Made by a program: the position numbers and the translations under genes. Source: an uncultured Sutterella sp. (GTDB lineage: Bacteria > Pseudomonadota > Gammaproteobacteria > Burkholderiales > Burkholderiaceae_F). From it: a DNA stretch of 27,014 nt. The stretch is from the NCBI GenBank assembly GCA_900757865.1, contig CAAEPH010000012.1:1-27014 (forward strand), written 5' to 3'. Below the pieces are notes generated by a model, which was given only the letters and a program-made list of their open reading frames with translations, did no database searches and was not told where the DNA came from. Positions 8,634-16,157 of the stretch are shown here, one piece after another. Positions within the stretch are counted from its first letter, which is position 1, and the number at the start of each line of letters is the position of its first letter.

Positions 8634-8646
8634 GTAATTTAATTAC
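8634..8646. repeat. 13-bp palindrome, possible operator
   Basis: GTAATT-T-AATTAC is a perfect palindrome around a single T, extended by one mismatched position on each side. It lies directly upstream (leftward sense) of the terminator hairpin. It resembles an operator of a small dimeric regulator, but no regulator can be named. Confidence 0.4.
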
Positions 8647-8759
8647 GTAACAAGAATGACCTCATTGTTCGTCCAATATCTCCAGGTCATACCTTCACAA
8701 CCTTCAGCATTTTTTCTTCATCGCTTCACTCCGAGTCACAGTTTCATCTAGTTTCTGTG

Positions 8760-8784
8760 AGCATTACAACCCAGTCCTAATGCT
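8760..8784. repeat. Short inverted repeat AGCATTA/TAATGCT
   Basis: Two perfect 7-nt arms at 8760-8766 and 8778-8784 enclose an 11-nt loop in the non-coding stretch right of the element operon. It could be an RNA hairpin, an operator or part of an oriT. It has no T-run and is not a terminator. Confidence 0.3.
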
Positions 8785-8848
8785 TCAGGCCAACACTTCT
8801 TTAGTTAATCTAGTTACTACAGTTTTTCCCCCACCCTTTCAAAAATTG

Positions 8849-9001
8849 TCATTCGCTACCCTTATGATCTTTTGATGGGTAAGATGATGGGTAATTATCA
8901 GTGACGGCTATCCTCAACTCTCTGGCAACGGATTCATATTCCCGCCGCCTCCACCATCGCTTCTCCTTAGCCTTTTGCCAATTGAACGCAAAGACTGCCA
9001 T
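8849..9001 (-). CDS. Possible small basic protein (50 aa)
   Basis: An ATG at 9001 preceded by GGGAGAG (spacing about 4) opens a 50-codon frame ending at TGA 8849-8851. The product starts MAVFAFNWQKAKEKRWWRRR and is strongly basic in its first half. I do not recognise it. It could be a small DNA- or RNA-binding protein of the element or a chance frame. A rightward frame overlaps it on the other strand but has no ribosome binding site. The leftward terminator lies about 220 bases downstream. Confidence 0.3.
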   Translation of the reverse strand: MAVFAFNWQKAKEKRWWRRREYESVARELRIAVTDNYPSSYPSKDHKGSE

Positions 9002-9320
9002 TACTCTCCCAATCTCTCACGTCCTTACTCTACCTTTCTTGTCTCTCAAACTGATGGTGAGACCCCTCGAAAGCCTTTCTCATTCCTTTTTTCACAAATC
9101 GTATAGAATGACTCTTTTTCAGGACAATCTCACTGTTAGGGTTGAAGAGTCAGCTCCAGAGCAAGATCTACAATAGCTCCTTTACCCCATAGGCCTCTTT
9201 ATAGCTAGGCTAGCCAATTTGTTCGATGGGCAAACGATAGCAGCGAGTTTGGTTTGCACTCCTGTTTCAAGAAAAACCTCGGCTCTTGCCCTGTTGCAGA
9301 GCTCAACGAAAACAACATAA

Positions 9321-10778
9321 ATGACAGAATCGAACAATACCGGGTTAAGACGCAATCTGAAAGCCCGACACCTCACGATGATTGCCGTGGGTGGATCCAT
9401 TGGAACGGGGCTCTTCGTTGCCTCAGGAGCCACCATTGCCATGGCAGGCCCTGCTGGGGCTTTACTCTCCTACGCCCTCATCGGCCTCATGGTCTATTTT
9501 CTCATGACGAGTCTTGGTGAGTTAGCGGCCTTTATGCCCGAATCGGGCTCTTTTGCTACCTATGGATCTCGCTATGTGGATCCTGCTTTTGGTTTTGCAC
9601 TGGGCTGGAACTACTGGTACAACTGGGCCATTACCATTGCGGTTGACCTTGTCGCTGCTCAGTTGGTCATGAGTTGGTGGTTTCCAGAAAGCTCTGGCTG
9701 GTGGTGGAGTGCGCTCTTTCTGGGCATCCTTTTTGTGCTTAATGCGATCTCTGTCAAAACCTTTGGTGAAGCCGAATACTGGTTTGCTCTCATTAAAGTA
9801 CTCACCGTGATTGTGCTGATTATCACGGGTTGCCTCATGATTTTGGGAATTTTCCAAGATCAAACCCCAGCAGGATGGGCCAATTGGACGGTCGGCGATG
9901 CACCTTTTGTTGGCGGATTCCCTGCCTTAATTGGGGTATCGATGATTGTGGGCTTTTCGTTTCAAGGTACGGAGTTAGTGGGTATTGCTGCGGGAGAATC
10001 TAAAGATCCCGCTAAAAACGTTCCTAAAGCGGTAAAACAGGTTTTTTGGCGCATTTTGCTTTTTTATGTTTTAGCCATTCTCGTCATTGGGTTAATCATC
10101 CCGTACACAGACCCGCGACTTCTCAAAAACGATGTCACCGACATCAGTGTCAGTCCTTTCACACTGCTTTTTGAAAAAGCAGGATTGGCCTCGGCAGCGG
10201 CTATCATGAATGCGGTAATCTTAACCAGTGTTCTCTCTGCGGGAAACTCAGGCATGTATGCCTCAACTCGCATGCTCTACACCCTAGCCTGCAAAGGTAA
10301 AGCACCACGATGCTTTAGCCGATTAACACGCTTTGGTGTTCCTTTCAATGCCTTATTAGCAACCACAGCTATTGCCACGTTATGCTTTCTAACGTCTCGC
10401 TTTGAAAACCAGGCCGTCTACCTGTGGCTACTCAACACCTCTGGGATGAGTGGTTTTATTGCTTGGCTCGGTATTGCTATCAGCCACTATCGATTCCGCA
10501 AAGGTTATCTGCTCCACGGCGGAAAAATTGACGACTTACCCTATCACTCCCCATTTTTCCCCTATGGTCCTTTGTTTGCCTTTACGCTGTGCGTAATTAT
10601 TATGCTTGGGCAAAATTACGAGGCCATCGTTAATGCGAGTACTCAATGGGAACAGTTGCTCGCCACGTACATCAGCATCCCGATCTTCCTGATCATTTGG
10701 CTGGGATACCGCTTCTGCAAAAAGACGCATTTTGTCCGGTACGAAGACATGGAGTTCTCAAACCTTAAAACACACTAA
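9321..10778 (+). CDS. lysP: Lysine-specific permease LysP
   Basis: This 485-residue, 12-helix protein of the amino acid/polyamine/organocation (APC) superfamily imports lysine with protons across the inner membrane. The match to the well-known E. coli LysP as I remember it is very strong, including the N-terminal block GLRRNLKARHLTMIAVGGS, the GGSIGTGLFVASGA motif of TM1, FSFQGTELVGIAAGESKDP, and LSAGNSGMYASTRMLYTLAC. Length is almost the same as E. coli LysP (489 aa). The ATG at 9321 fits the family start, although the ribosome binding site is weak and a 6-bp hairpin (about 9284-9306) lies just before it. The gene stands alone with its own terminator. In E. coli LysP also senses lysine for CadC, but no cad genes are seen here. 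Confidence 0.95.
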   Translation: MTESNNTGLRRNLKARHLTMIAVGGSIGTGLFVASGATIAMAGPAGALLSYALIGLMVYFLMTSLGELAAFMPESGSFATYGSRYVDPAFGFALGWNYWYNWAITIAVDLVAAQLVMSWWFPESSGWWWSALFLGILFVLNAISVKTFGEAEYWFALIKVLTVIVLIITGCLMILGIFQDQTPAGWANWTVGDAPFVGGFPALIGVSMIVGFSFQGTELVGIAAGESKDPAKNVPKAVKQVFWRILLFYVLAILVIGLIIPYTDPRLLKNDVTDISVSPFTLLFEKAGLASAAAIMNAVILTSVLSAGNSGMYASTRMLYTLACKGKAPRCFSRLTRFGVPFNALLATTAIATLCFLTSRFENQAVYLWLLNTSGMSGFIAWLGIAISHYRFRKGYLLHGGKIDDLPYHSPFFPYGPLFAFTLCVIIMLGQNYEAIVNASTQWEQLLATYISIPIFLIIWLGYRFCKKTHFVRYEDMEFSNLKTH

Positions 10779-10788
10779 AATCGATCTT

Positions 10789-10820
10789 GAGCTCGACAAT
10801 ATGTCGAGCTCTTCTTGTCT
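10789..10820 (+). terminator. Terminator after lysP
   Basis: GAGCTCGACA (10789-10798) and TGTCGAGCTC (10802-10811) form a perfect 10-bp stem with a 3-nt loop, followed by the T-rich tail TTCTTGTCT. It lies 11 bases after the lysP stop codon. Confidence 0.85.
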
Positions 10821-11002
10821 GTAGCGCCCCGTTGCCGTGAATCGTTACCTCAAAATCGCCTTGAACGAGCTTTTTTGGATGATCCTCTGTTATCTACTAA
10901 CGCTTAGTCGTGCAAAATGTGCCACAATAGAGAATACTAGTTCACCAATGTGCTGAGGCCACCTCAACACAATCCCTTTTCGGCTGATTATTAGGAATAC
11001 AA

Positions 11003-13495
11003 ATGGCCAAATTCTTCAGTATTGCAGCCACCACCGTTGTTCTTGGCACCGCTATCTATGCTGCTGCGGGTTATGTCGGCATCCCTTATGTTGTACGCCT
11101 CGCCCTCGAGCGCAATGTCAGTCACACACTGAATCGGCAAATTCTGATTGATGATGTCACGTTTAACCCGTGGAATTGGCTATTAGAGATTAAAGGTTTG
11201 CGGATTGCTAGCCTCGCGCCCAACACACCCCCTATGCTCAGTATCCCTCTACTTCGAGTGGACATTGCTGGTGAGTCTGTACGGCATTTAGCCCCCGTGT
11301 TGGATGAGATCACGGTTGATCAGCTCCAAGCAGAGATTTCTCTCAACGATCCAGATATCCGCCAATTGTTGGATAAAAAGGCCAGTTCGTCCACGACCGT
11401 GGCAACAGGGTCCAACCAAACAAGCAATGCCATCCCTGATTTTGCTCTCTATAACATCAGCATTAACAATGCCAACGTTCATCTCTCGGACAAAGCCAAT
11501 GGGCTAGACCAGTCCATCACGGAGTTCAATTTATCGCTCCCCTTTGTGAGTACGTTACCTGGCGCAAAAGAAAGCTTAGTGACCCCTACACTAAACTTCA
11601 ATTTAAATGGCAGCCCCGTTTATGCCACGGGCACAACGAAACCCTTTGGCACAACACTCGAAGCCCGGTTGAACTTCCGTATTTCCGAATTGGACATTGC
11701 TCCCTTAGCCAAGCTTGTCCCCACACTCAACCGTCCAGCTCTGCAGTTACAGTCCGGTCGTCTATCGACTGACATGAGCTTTATTTTCCGCAATCCCACA
11801 GGCGGGAAACCCGGGCGGATGATGCTCAATGGGACAGCCCAGCTCAAGAATCTCTCGGCAACCCAAACCACAGGGAATAAGACAACCGACTTTTTCCGCA
11901 TTGCTCATTCATCGGTAAAAATCAAACAAGTGGACTTGATGGACAAAACCGCGGTCATCGATAGCATCGCCTTTGACCGCGTCTCGGTAACGTTACCGAC
12001 CAATAAAGAGACGGACACAACACGCAACTCAACACCAGAGGCCTCACAGACGGCATCTACCGAAACCGCGACAGCAGAATCCTCTTGGGTATGGTCGCTC
12101 GGCGAGTTAAGTCTCAGCAACGCACAAGTCGATATTGTGAACCCCGAATTACGGCGTCAACCCAAAATTAGCCTCACCGATCTGACTGCCCGTATTGAAG
12201 GGCTGAGTTCAAATCCTGACGCGGCCCCAGCGACCTTCAAAGCGTCTGCGGGTCTATTAGGTGGCAAAATCAATGCTCAAGGTCAAATCGGAAGCCACAC
12301 ATTTGACGGCAATATTGCCCTTAATGCGGATAAAATCGACCTCTCTCAAGCCTCGGCCTTCCTACAAGGCTTTGTCAAAGGCAGTGTGTCTGGTCAGGCT
12401 AACGCCAACCTAAACATTGTTCTTAACCGTGCGCAGCCTAGCCTTAAAGGCACGATCGGTCTCGATACGGTTGCATTAAAACAGGGGCGCTCCTCTACGC
12501 CTATTGCTTTCGATGCGTTACGCTTAAAAGTCAAAGCGATCGATCTCGCCAAACAGCAAGTTCAACTCGATAGTCTCGTGTTAAAGCAACCCAATCTGCT
12601 CGTTACACAGTCGCGCAGTGGGCTTAATCTCTCTTCTATTTTGGTGAGCTCCGCAAAAAGTAGCGCAGCCTCAGGAACCGCTAATGCAGCTTCTCAAGGA
12701 CAAAGCGGCCAACCCCCAGAAAGTACGCCGTGGAGCTGGCAACTGGGAGCTTTTCAAATCGTGAACGGGCAGGTGAAATACTCCGACATCAGCACTCGCC
12801 CCACGCTGGGTCTCACTCTCAACAACATTAATGTCAAAACAGGACTCATCGGCAGTCACGTCAACGCGCCAACACCTTTTGAGGTGAGTAGCCTTCTTAA
12901 CAAAGGTGAGATTCACTTTAAAGGCAATTACACCCTGGGTACATCGAAAGTGGATGCCGAGACTCTGATTCGTAATCTCGATCTCAAAGAGATCTCTCCA
13001 CTGTTTCAGCGAAAGACCAATTTTGCGATTCGCAGTGCGAACCTCAACGCCAAAGGGCAGTTATCTGCACAGTCGCAAAGCCATGACAACTGGGCTATCT
13101 CGTGGACAGGGGAAAGCGCCCTTAATAACATTCTTCTCACTACGGCAAAAGGCTCTAAAGTCGCTAGCTGGAATGCTCTCGCGCTCTCAGGCATTGTATT
13201 GAACACCACGGGGACAAGCCCCGATTTGCGCATTGCCAAGCTCACCCTTGATCAGCCTACAACACAGACGCGAAACACCGTGCGAGAACTGGGAAATTTA
13301 GCGTCCCTGCTCGCCAAAGCGACTGGACATGAGAAAACGGCTGAGCGTATCAACAAAGCGCAGGGTTATATTGAAAAATCCATCGTGCTCGAAGATATTC
13401 GTTACGAAAAAGGACAATTTTCAGTCAAAGGCAACGGTACTGATGAGCTCACTGCAAAACTCTTAGAGCGTATTGGTACGAGTTTACTGAAATAA
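11003..13495 (+). CDS. DUF748/AsmA-like envelope protein (830 aa)
   Basis: This is a large protein anchored by one N-terminal membrane helix (about residues 5-25), with the rest probably in the periplasm. The opening segment, with ...DVTFNPWNWLLEIKGLRI, is characteristic of DUF748/AsmA-like proteins, a family related to bridge-like lipid transport proteins such as YhdP and TamB. Beta-rich repeats continue to the C-terminus. Three Ser/Thr/Ala-rich linkers are visible, near residues 125-143, 335-360 and 550-575. The last two each precede a similar Trp-containing module (SSWVWSLGELSLSNAQVDI and TPWSWQLGAFQIVNGQVKY), which suggests an internal duplication. The start is set by AGGAA five bases before the ATG. 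A terminator follows. Exact function is unknown, and many DUF748 proteins I recall are longer. Confidence 0.85.
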   Translation: MAKFFSIAATTVVLGTAIYAAAGYVGIPYVVRLALERNVSHTLNRQILIDDVTFNPWNWLLEIKGLRIASLAPNTPPMLSIPLLRVDIAGESVRHLAPVLDEITVDQLQAEISLNDPDIRQLLDKKASSSTTVATGSNQTSNAIPDFALYNISINNANVHLSDKANGLDQSITEFNLSLPFVSTLPGAKESLVTPTLNFNLNGSPVYATGTTKPFGTTLEARLNFRISELDIAPLAKLVPTLNRPALQLQSGRLSTDMSFIFRNPTGGKPGRMMLNGTAQLKNLSATQTTGNKTTDFFRIAHSSVKIKQVDLMDKTAVIDSIAFDRVSVTLPTNKETDTTRNSTPEASQTASTETATAESSWVWSLGELSLSNAQVDIVNPELRRQPKISLTDLTARIEGLSSNPDAAPATFKASAGLLGGKINAQGQIGSHTFDGNIALNADKIDLSQASAFLQGFVKGSVSGQANANLNIVLNRAQPSLKGTIGLDTVALKQGRSSTPIAFDALRLKVKAIDLAKQQVQLDSLVLKQPNLLVTQSRSGLNLSSILVSSAKSSAASGTANAASQGQSGQPPESTPWSWQLGAFQIVNGQVKYSDISTRPTLGLTLNNINVKTGLIGSHVNAPTPFEVSSLLNKGEIHFKGNYTLGTSKVDAETLIRNLDLKEISPLFQRKTNFAIRSANLNAKGQLSAQSQSHDNWAISWTGESALNNILLTTAKGSKVASWNALALSGIVLNTTGTSPDLRIAKLTLDQPTTQTRNTVRELGNLASLLAKATGHEKTAERINKAQGYIEKSIVLEDIRYEKGQFSVKGNGTDELTAKLLERIGTSLLK

Positions 13496-13501
13496 CCCAC
13501 T

Positions 13502-13537
13502 AGAGGCTTCCATCCCAAAAAAGGAAGCCTCTTTTTT
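13502..13537 (+). terminator. Terminator after the DUF748 gene
   Basis: AGAGGCTTCC (13502-13511) pairs perfectly with GGAAGCCTCT (13523-13532) across an 11-nt loop and is followed by six T. It ends rightward transcription. The opposite strand lacks a U-tail, so it serves the convergent exporter gene poorly. Confidence 0.9.
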
Positions 13538-13547
13538 ATCGAAATAG

Positions 13548-14519
13548 CTAGCCCCGTCGAAAGAGTTTTTTCGCAAAACGCCCAGCACCTTGTACCAGCA
13601 GCAAACCGGCAAGCACACAGAATGAACCGGCAATAAAGGACCATCCCACGGTTTCGTCCAATAACCAAACGGAGAGCACTACACCAAAAAATGGCGTAAC
13701 GAACACCAGAACACCTAATTGAGAGGCCAAATACCGCTTGAGTAGAGCGCACCAAACGAGGTAACTGAAAAAGGACACAATGAAAATCTGAAACAGCAAA
13801 CTGCTCCATCCGATGAGGGAATGCTGAAAATGACCTTCACCCAACATAAATGCCGCAGGAAATAGAACCACAAACCCCATGAGAAGCTCCCAAAAGAGCA
13901 TTTGGGTCGGTGTGGCTTCATTCATGCTGGTAGAACGTAAGAAAATCGTCGTCAGCCCCCATGAAACGCCGGAGAGCAAACCTAAAGCATCCCCTAAAAG
14001 CCATAAACGATCATGAGCTCCAGCCTCAAGTTCACTCATGGCTGGCAACAAAAAAGCGACCACCATACCAATAAAAGCCAGCAGTAGTCCAACCCATTGA
14101 ATCCGAGAGAGTCGCTCTTCTGGCAATCGCATGGCTAACCCGATTGCGGCAAAAAGTGGCGCCGTATAAAGCAGCACCGACATATGCGAGGCGCTCGTGA
14201 AACGTAAGCCTTCCGATACAAAAAGAAATTCTCCGGCGAACGCTAACCCGACCAAAACGCCATCACGGAGTTTGATGTGAGAGTTCCATTTTTCGCGCAA
14301 AACAAAACGATTCCATAGCAGCAGTAACACCGCCGCGATGCCAGAACGAATGGCGACTTGAAAAATAGGCGGAATATCGGCTGCGGCCCCTTTCATTGCC
14401 GTTTGCTGCAGTCCCCAAATAAAGCACAGCACCAAACAAATGCCTACAGCTCGCCAATCGATTGGGCGGTGTACGGATGCGTTGTGGACTTGGATCTGCT
14501 CACTAATATCTTTAGACAT
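13548..14519 (-). CDS. EamA-family (DMT) transporter
   Basis: This 323-residue protein has about ten predicted membrane helices arranged as two EamA repeats, as in drug/metabolite transporters of the inner membrane. Typical features are the first-helix motif CFIWGLQQTAMK, the end-of-half motif LLYTAPLFAAIGLAMRLPEERL, and the second-half counterpart VFVTPFFGVVLSVWLLDETV. Members export amino acids, metabolites or drugs, but the substrate cannot be read from sequence. A 25-residue soluble N-terminus precedes the first helix, and no ribosome binding site is seen before the ATG at 14519, so the start is uncertain. It is a stand-alone leftward gene converging on the DUF748 gene. The neighbouring leftward molybdoenzyme operon ends at its own terminator and is not obviously cotranscribed. 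Confidence 0.9.
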   Translation of the reverse strand: MSKDISEQIQVHNASVHRPIDWRAVGICLVLCFIWGLQQTAMKGAAADIPPIFQVAIRSGIAAVLLLLWNRFVLREKWNSHIKLRDGVLVGLAFAGEFLFVSEGLRFTSASHMSVLLYTAPLFAAIGLAMRLPEERLSRIQWVGLLLAFIGMVVAFLLPAMSELEAGAHDRLWLLGDALGLLSGVSWGLTTIFLRSTSMNEATPTQMLFWELLMGFVVLFPAAFMLGEGHFQHSLIGWSSLLFQIFIVSFFSYLVWCALLKRYLASQLGVLVFVTPFFGVVLSVWLLDETVGWSFIAGSFCVLAGLLLVQGAGRFAKKLFRRG

Positions 14520-14630
14520 GATGGGCTATGAAAGAGCGTAGAGAAGAAAAGGCTAGAATTTTAGACCTCTTGCTCGTGCTTTGCTTTGTTGATCGACGCC
14601 ATGTTCGCCATTAACTCAACCGTCACCAGC

Positions 14631-14671
14631 AAAACAAGAGCGAACTCCGAAGTTACTCAGAATCCGCTCTT
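14631..14671 (-). terminator. Leftward terminator of the molybdoenzyme operon
   Basis: AAGAGCG (14636-14642) and CGCTCTT (14665-14671) form the base of a stem that continues inward with some G-U pairs, and on the minus strand it is followed by GTTTTG. It lies about 30 bases after the stop of the NrfD-like gene. Confidence 0.65.
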
Positions 14672-14702
14672 AGTCTTAGAAGCAAGGTTTAGATCGAGGC
14701 GA

Positions 14703-15563
14703 TTAGAAGATCACTGGATCAAAGCACCCGGCGAAAAGCACTGAAGCACGTAGGCAAAGTGCACCCAAGATGGCACAGGCACCTGCAATGATCTTCATCG
14801 AAGCGTTGCCTTTCATATTGCCCAAAATGACCGGGATGATGATGCCTAATCCAACCGCACCAGCCCAGAACATCGTATCGCCGAGCATATGGTGAGCGCC
14901 AGCAACCGCACCAGGTGTGCCAAAGAGCGCCACTTGCACAAAGGCAAACAACACAATGGCTTCACCAATATGGACGATGTTGGCCGTGGTTGGCAACCAC
15001 CCTAAACCCTCGTGGCTCAACCGGTTGGTACTCGCTAAGATTTCGATCAAACCGACCGCACAAGCTAAACCGGAGAAAATCCACAAGATCGGCAACGACG
15101 CGGTTGTCCAGAGCGGAACACCAACAGCCTGGGTTAACAAGAACCCTGAGTAAGCCGTCGCAGCCAAACCCAGCACACCGTTAAACCACAATGAGTATTT
15201 GCACTCGAGTGCGCCATTGTGTCCCGTCCACGTACGCCAAGCCTCAAAGACTGTGACAATACAGAGCACCGCCAAGATGCAAATCCCAATGAACATCCAA
15301 CTTGTGAAGTTGAACTTCCAATGGATCAAGGCATCTATTGCCGCTCCAAACAAATTGAGCAAACGATGCAAGTGTGACAAGACAAACAGCGTTCCTACAA
15401 TGGCGGATACAGCTGAGATCAGTAACACGAGCTTGGAACGTAGCCAGATATTAAGTACAAGACTCATACCCGCTAGTCCAATAAACCAAAGGAACAGAGC
15501 GATCGTCCACCCCCACTGGGCAGTAGCGACCTGATTTGTGAGCGTTACAAATTCGTATGTCAT
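14703..15563 (-). CDS. NrfD/PsrC-type membrane anchor subunit of a molybdoenzyme
   Basis: This 286-residue integral membrane protein has eight or nine predicted helices and is expected to exchange electrons between the quinone pool and the ferredoxin subunit. The pattern, with no heme-ligand set and a helix such as ILWIFSGLACAVGLIEIL, fits NrfD/PsrC/DmsC-type anchors and its length matches DmsC (about 287 aa). Its ATG overlaps the stop of the ferredoxin gene (ATGA at 15560-15563), so the two are translationally coupled. It ends the three-gene operon with a hairpin terminator downstream. Whether it is closer to DmsC or to PsrC would need an alignment. It is intact. Confidence 0.88.
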   Translation of the reverse strand: MTYEFVTLTNQVATAQWGWTIALFLWFIGLAGMSLVLNIWLRSKLVLLISAVSAIVGTLFVLSHLHRLLNLFGAAIDALIHWKFNFTSWMFIGICILAVLCIVTVFEAWRTWTGHNGALECKYSLWFNGVLGLAATAYSGFLLTQAVGVPLWTTASLPILWIFSGLACAVGLIEILASTNRLSHEGLGWLPTTANIVHIGEAIVLFAFVQVALFGTPGAVAGAHHMLGDTMFWAGAVGLGIIIPVILGNMKGNASMKIIAGACAILGALCLRASVLFAGCFDPVIF

Positions 15564-16144
15564 TTCGATACCACCACAAAGAAGTTGGGTTTAGTGCCTT
15601 TATGCGGAAGAAGCTTTTCTGTGTGAGAAGAAGCGATCTTCTTCGAAATCGCACTATGAGGATCGTTCACATCGCCGAACATACGAGCATGCGCAGGGCA
15701 AACTTCAACGCAGGCAGGATTTTTCCCAGCGCGTACCAGTTCTTCACAGCCCTTACCCATACACTTCATTGGCAAACCGGTATCAGGGTGCGTCCATCGG
15801 CAGTCATAAGGACAAGATGCAACACAATAGCTGCACCCGATACAGCGCTTCGGATCCGTCTTCACCTGGCCCGTTTCGGGATCATGGAAGTTCGCTCCAA
15901 AGGGGCACGTCACCACACAAGGCGCTTCCTCACACTGCTGGCATTGAATGAGCAACTGCACAGGCTGACGCGCACGTTCTAAGGTAACTTTTCGAATATT
16001 GGCAGCTAACCAATTCCATCCCTCGTTGGTGCGTTCCATCATTTCGGGATAGTTGGTTTCTGCACAAGCGACAATACAGGCAGAACACCCGACGCATTGA
16101 GTGACGTCAAAAAGGTGTGCCAGTTTCTTTTGATTTCCTTTCAT
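15560..16144 (-). CDS. Four-cluster 4Fe-4S ferredoxin electron-transfer subunit
   Basis: This 194-residue subunit carries electrons between the membrane anchor and the catalytic subunit. Sixteen cysteines form four groups as in DmsB, PsrB and PhsB: C17-C20-C23-C27, C68-C71-C76-C80, C101-C104-C107-C111, and C128-C133-C145-C149. It has no signal peptide and is expected to be exported with the Tat-targeted catalytic subunit. The ATG at 16144 is preceded by AGAGGGGA and lies 13 bases after the catalytic subunit gene. The next gene, the anchor, overlaps it by 4 bases. All cluster ligands are present. The first cysteine group lies close to the N-terminus, in line with PsrB-like subunits. Confidence 0.93.
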   Translation of the reverse strand: MKGNQKKLAHLFDVTQCVGCSACIVACAETNYPEMMERTNEGWNWLAANIRKVTLERARQPVQLLIQCQQCEEAPCVVTCPFGANFHDPETGQVKTDPKRCIGCSYCVASCPYDCRWTHPDTGLPMKCMGKGCEELVRAGKNPACVEVCPAHARMFGDVNDPHSAISKKIASSHTEKLLPHKGTKPNFFVVVSK

Positions 16145-16157
16145 GGCTTTCCCCTCT

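Larger units (their letters stand above)
8336..9320. other. About 1 kb without a confident gene between element and lysP
   Basis: This stretch has no long convincing gene. It holds a leftward terminator (8594-8625), a 13-bp palindrome (8634-8646), a 7-bp hairpin (8760-8784) and a weak 50-codon leftward ORF (8849-9001). Another leftward frame of 41 codons (8506-8631) starts at ATG without a ribosome binding site and runs through the terminator hairpin. A direct repeat GATGGGTAA occurs twice near 8874-8892. The operon promoter for the AlpA-like gene should lie between 8336 and about 8590, but no close match to a sigma-70 promoter was found. The junction between the mobile element and the chromosome is probably in this stretch. 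Confidence 0.5.

Noticed and set aside
8874..8892. GATGGGTAA direct repeat as an attachment site
   Set aside because: The two copies are adjacent, short and on the same side. No matching copy at the left end can be checked, so it is not evidence of integration.
8901..9176. Rightward 91-codon frame starting at GTG
   Set aside because: No ribosome binding site, no recognisable domain and a low-complexity product. The opposite strand carries a better-supported small frame.
9177..9320. Lysine riboswitch upstream of lysP
   Set aside because: The region has short hairpins (GCAAAC/GTTTGC, GCTCT/AGAGC) but not the conserved core of the lysine aptamer, and it is only about 140 bases long.
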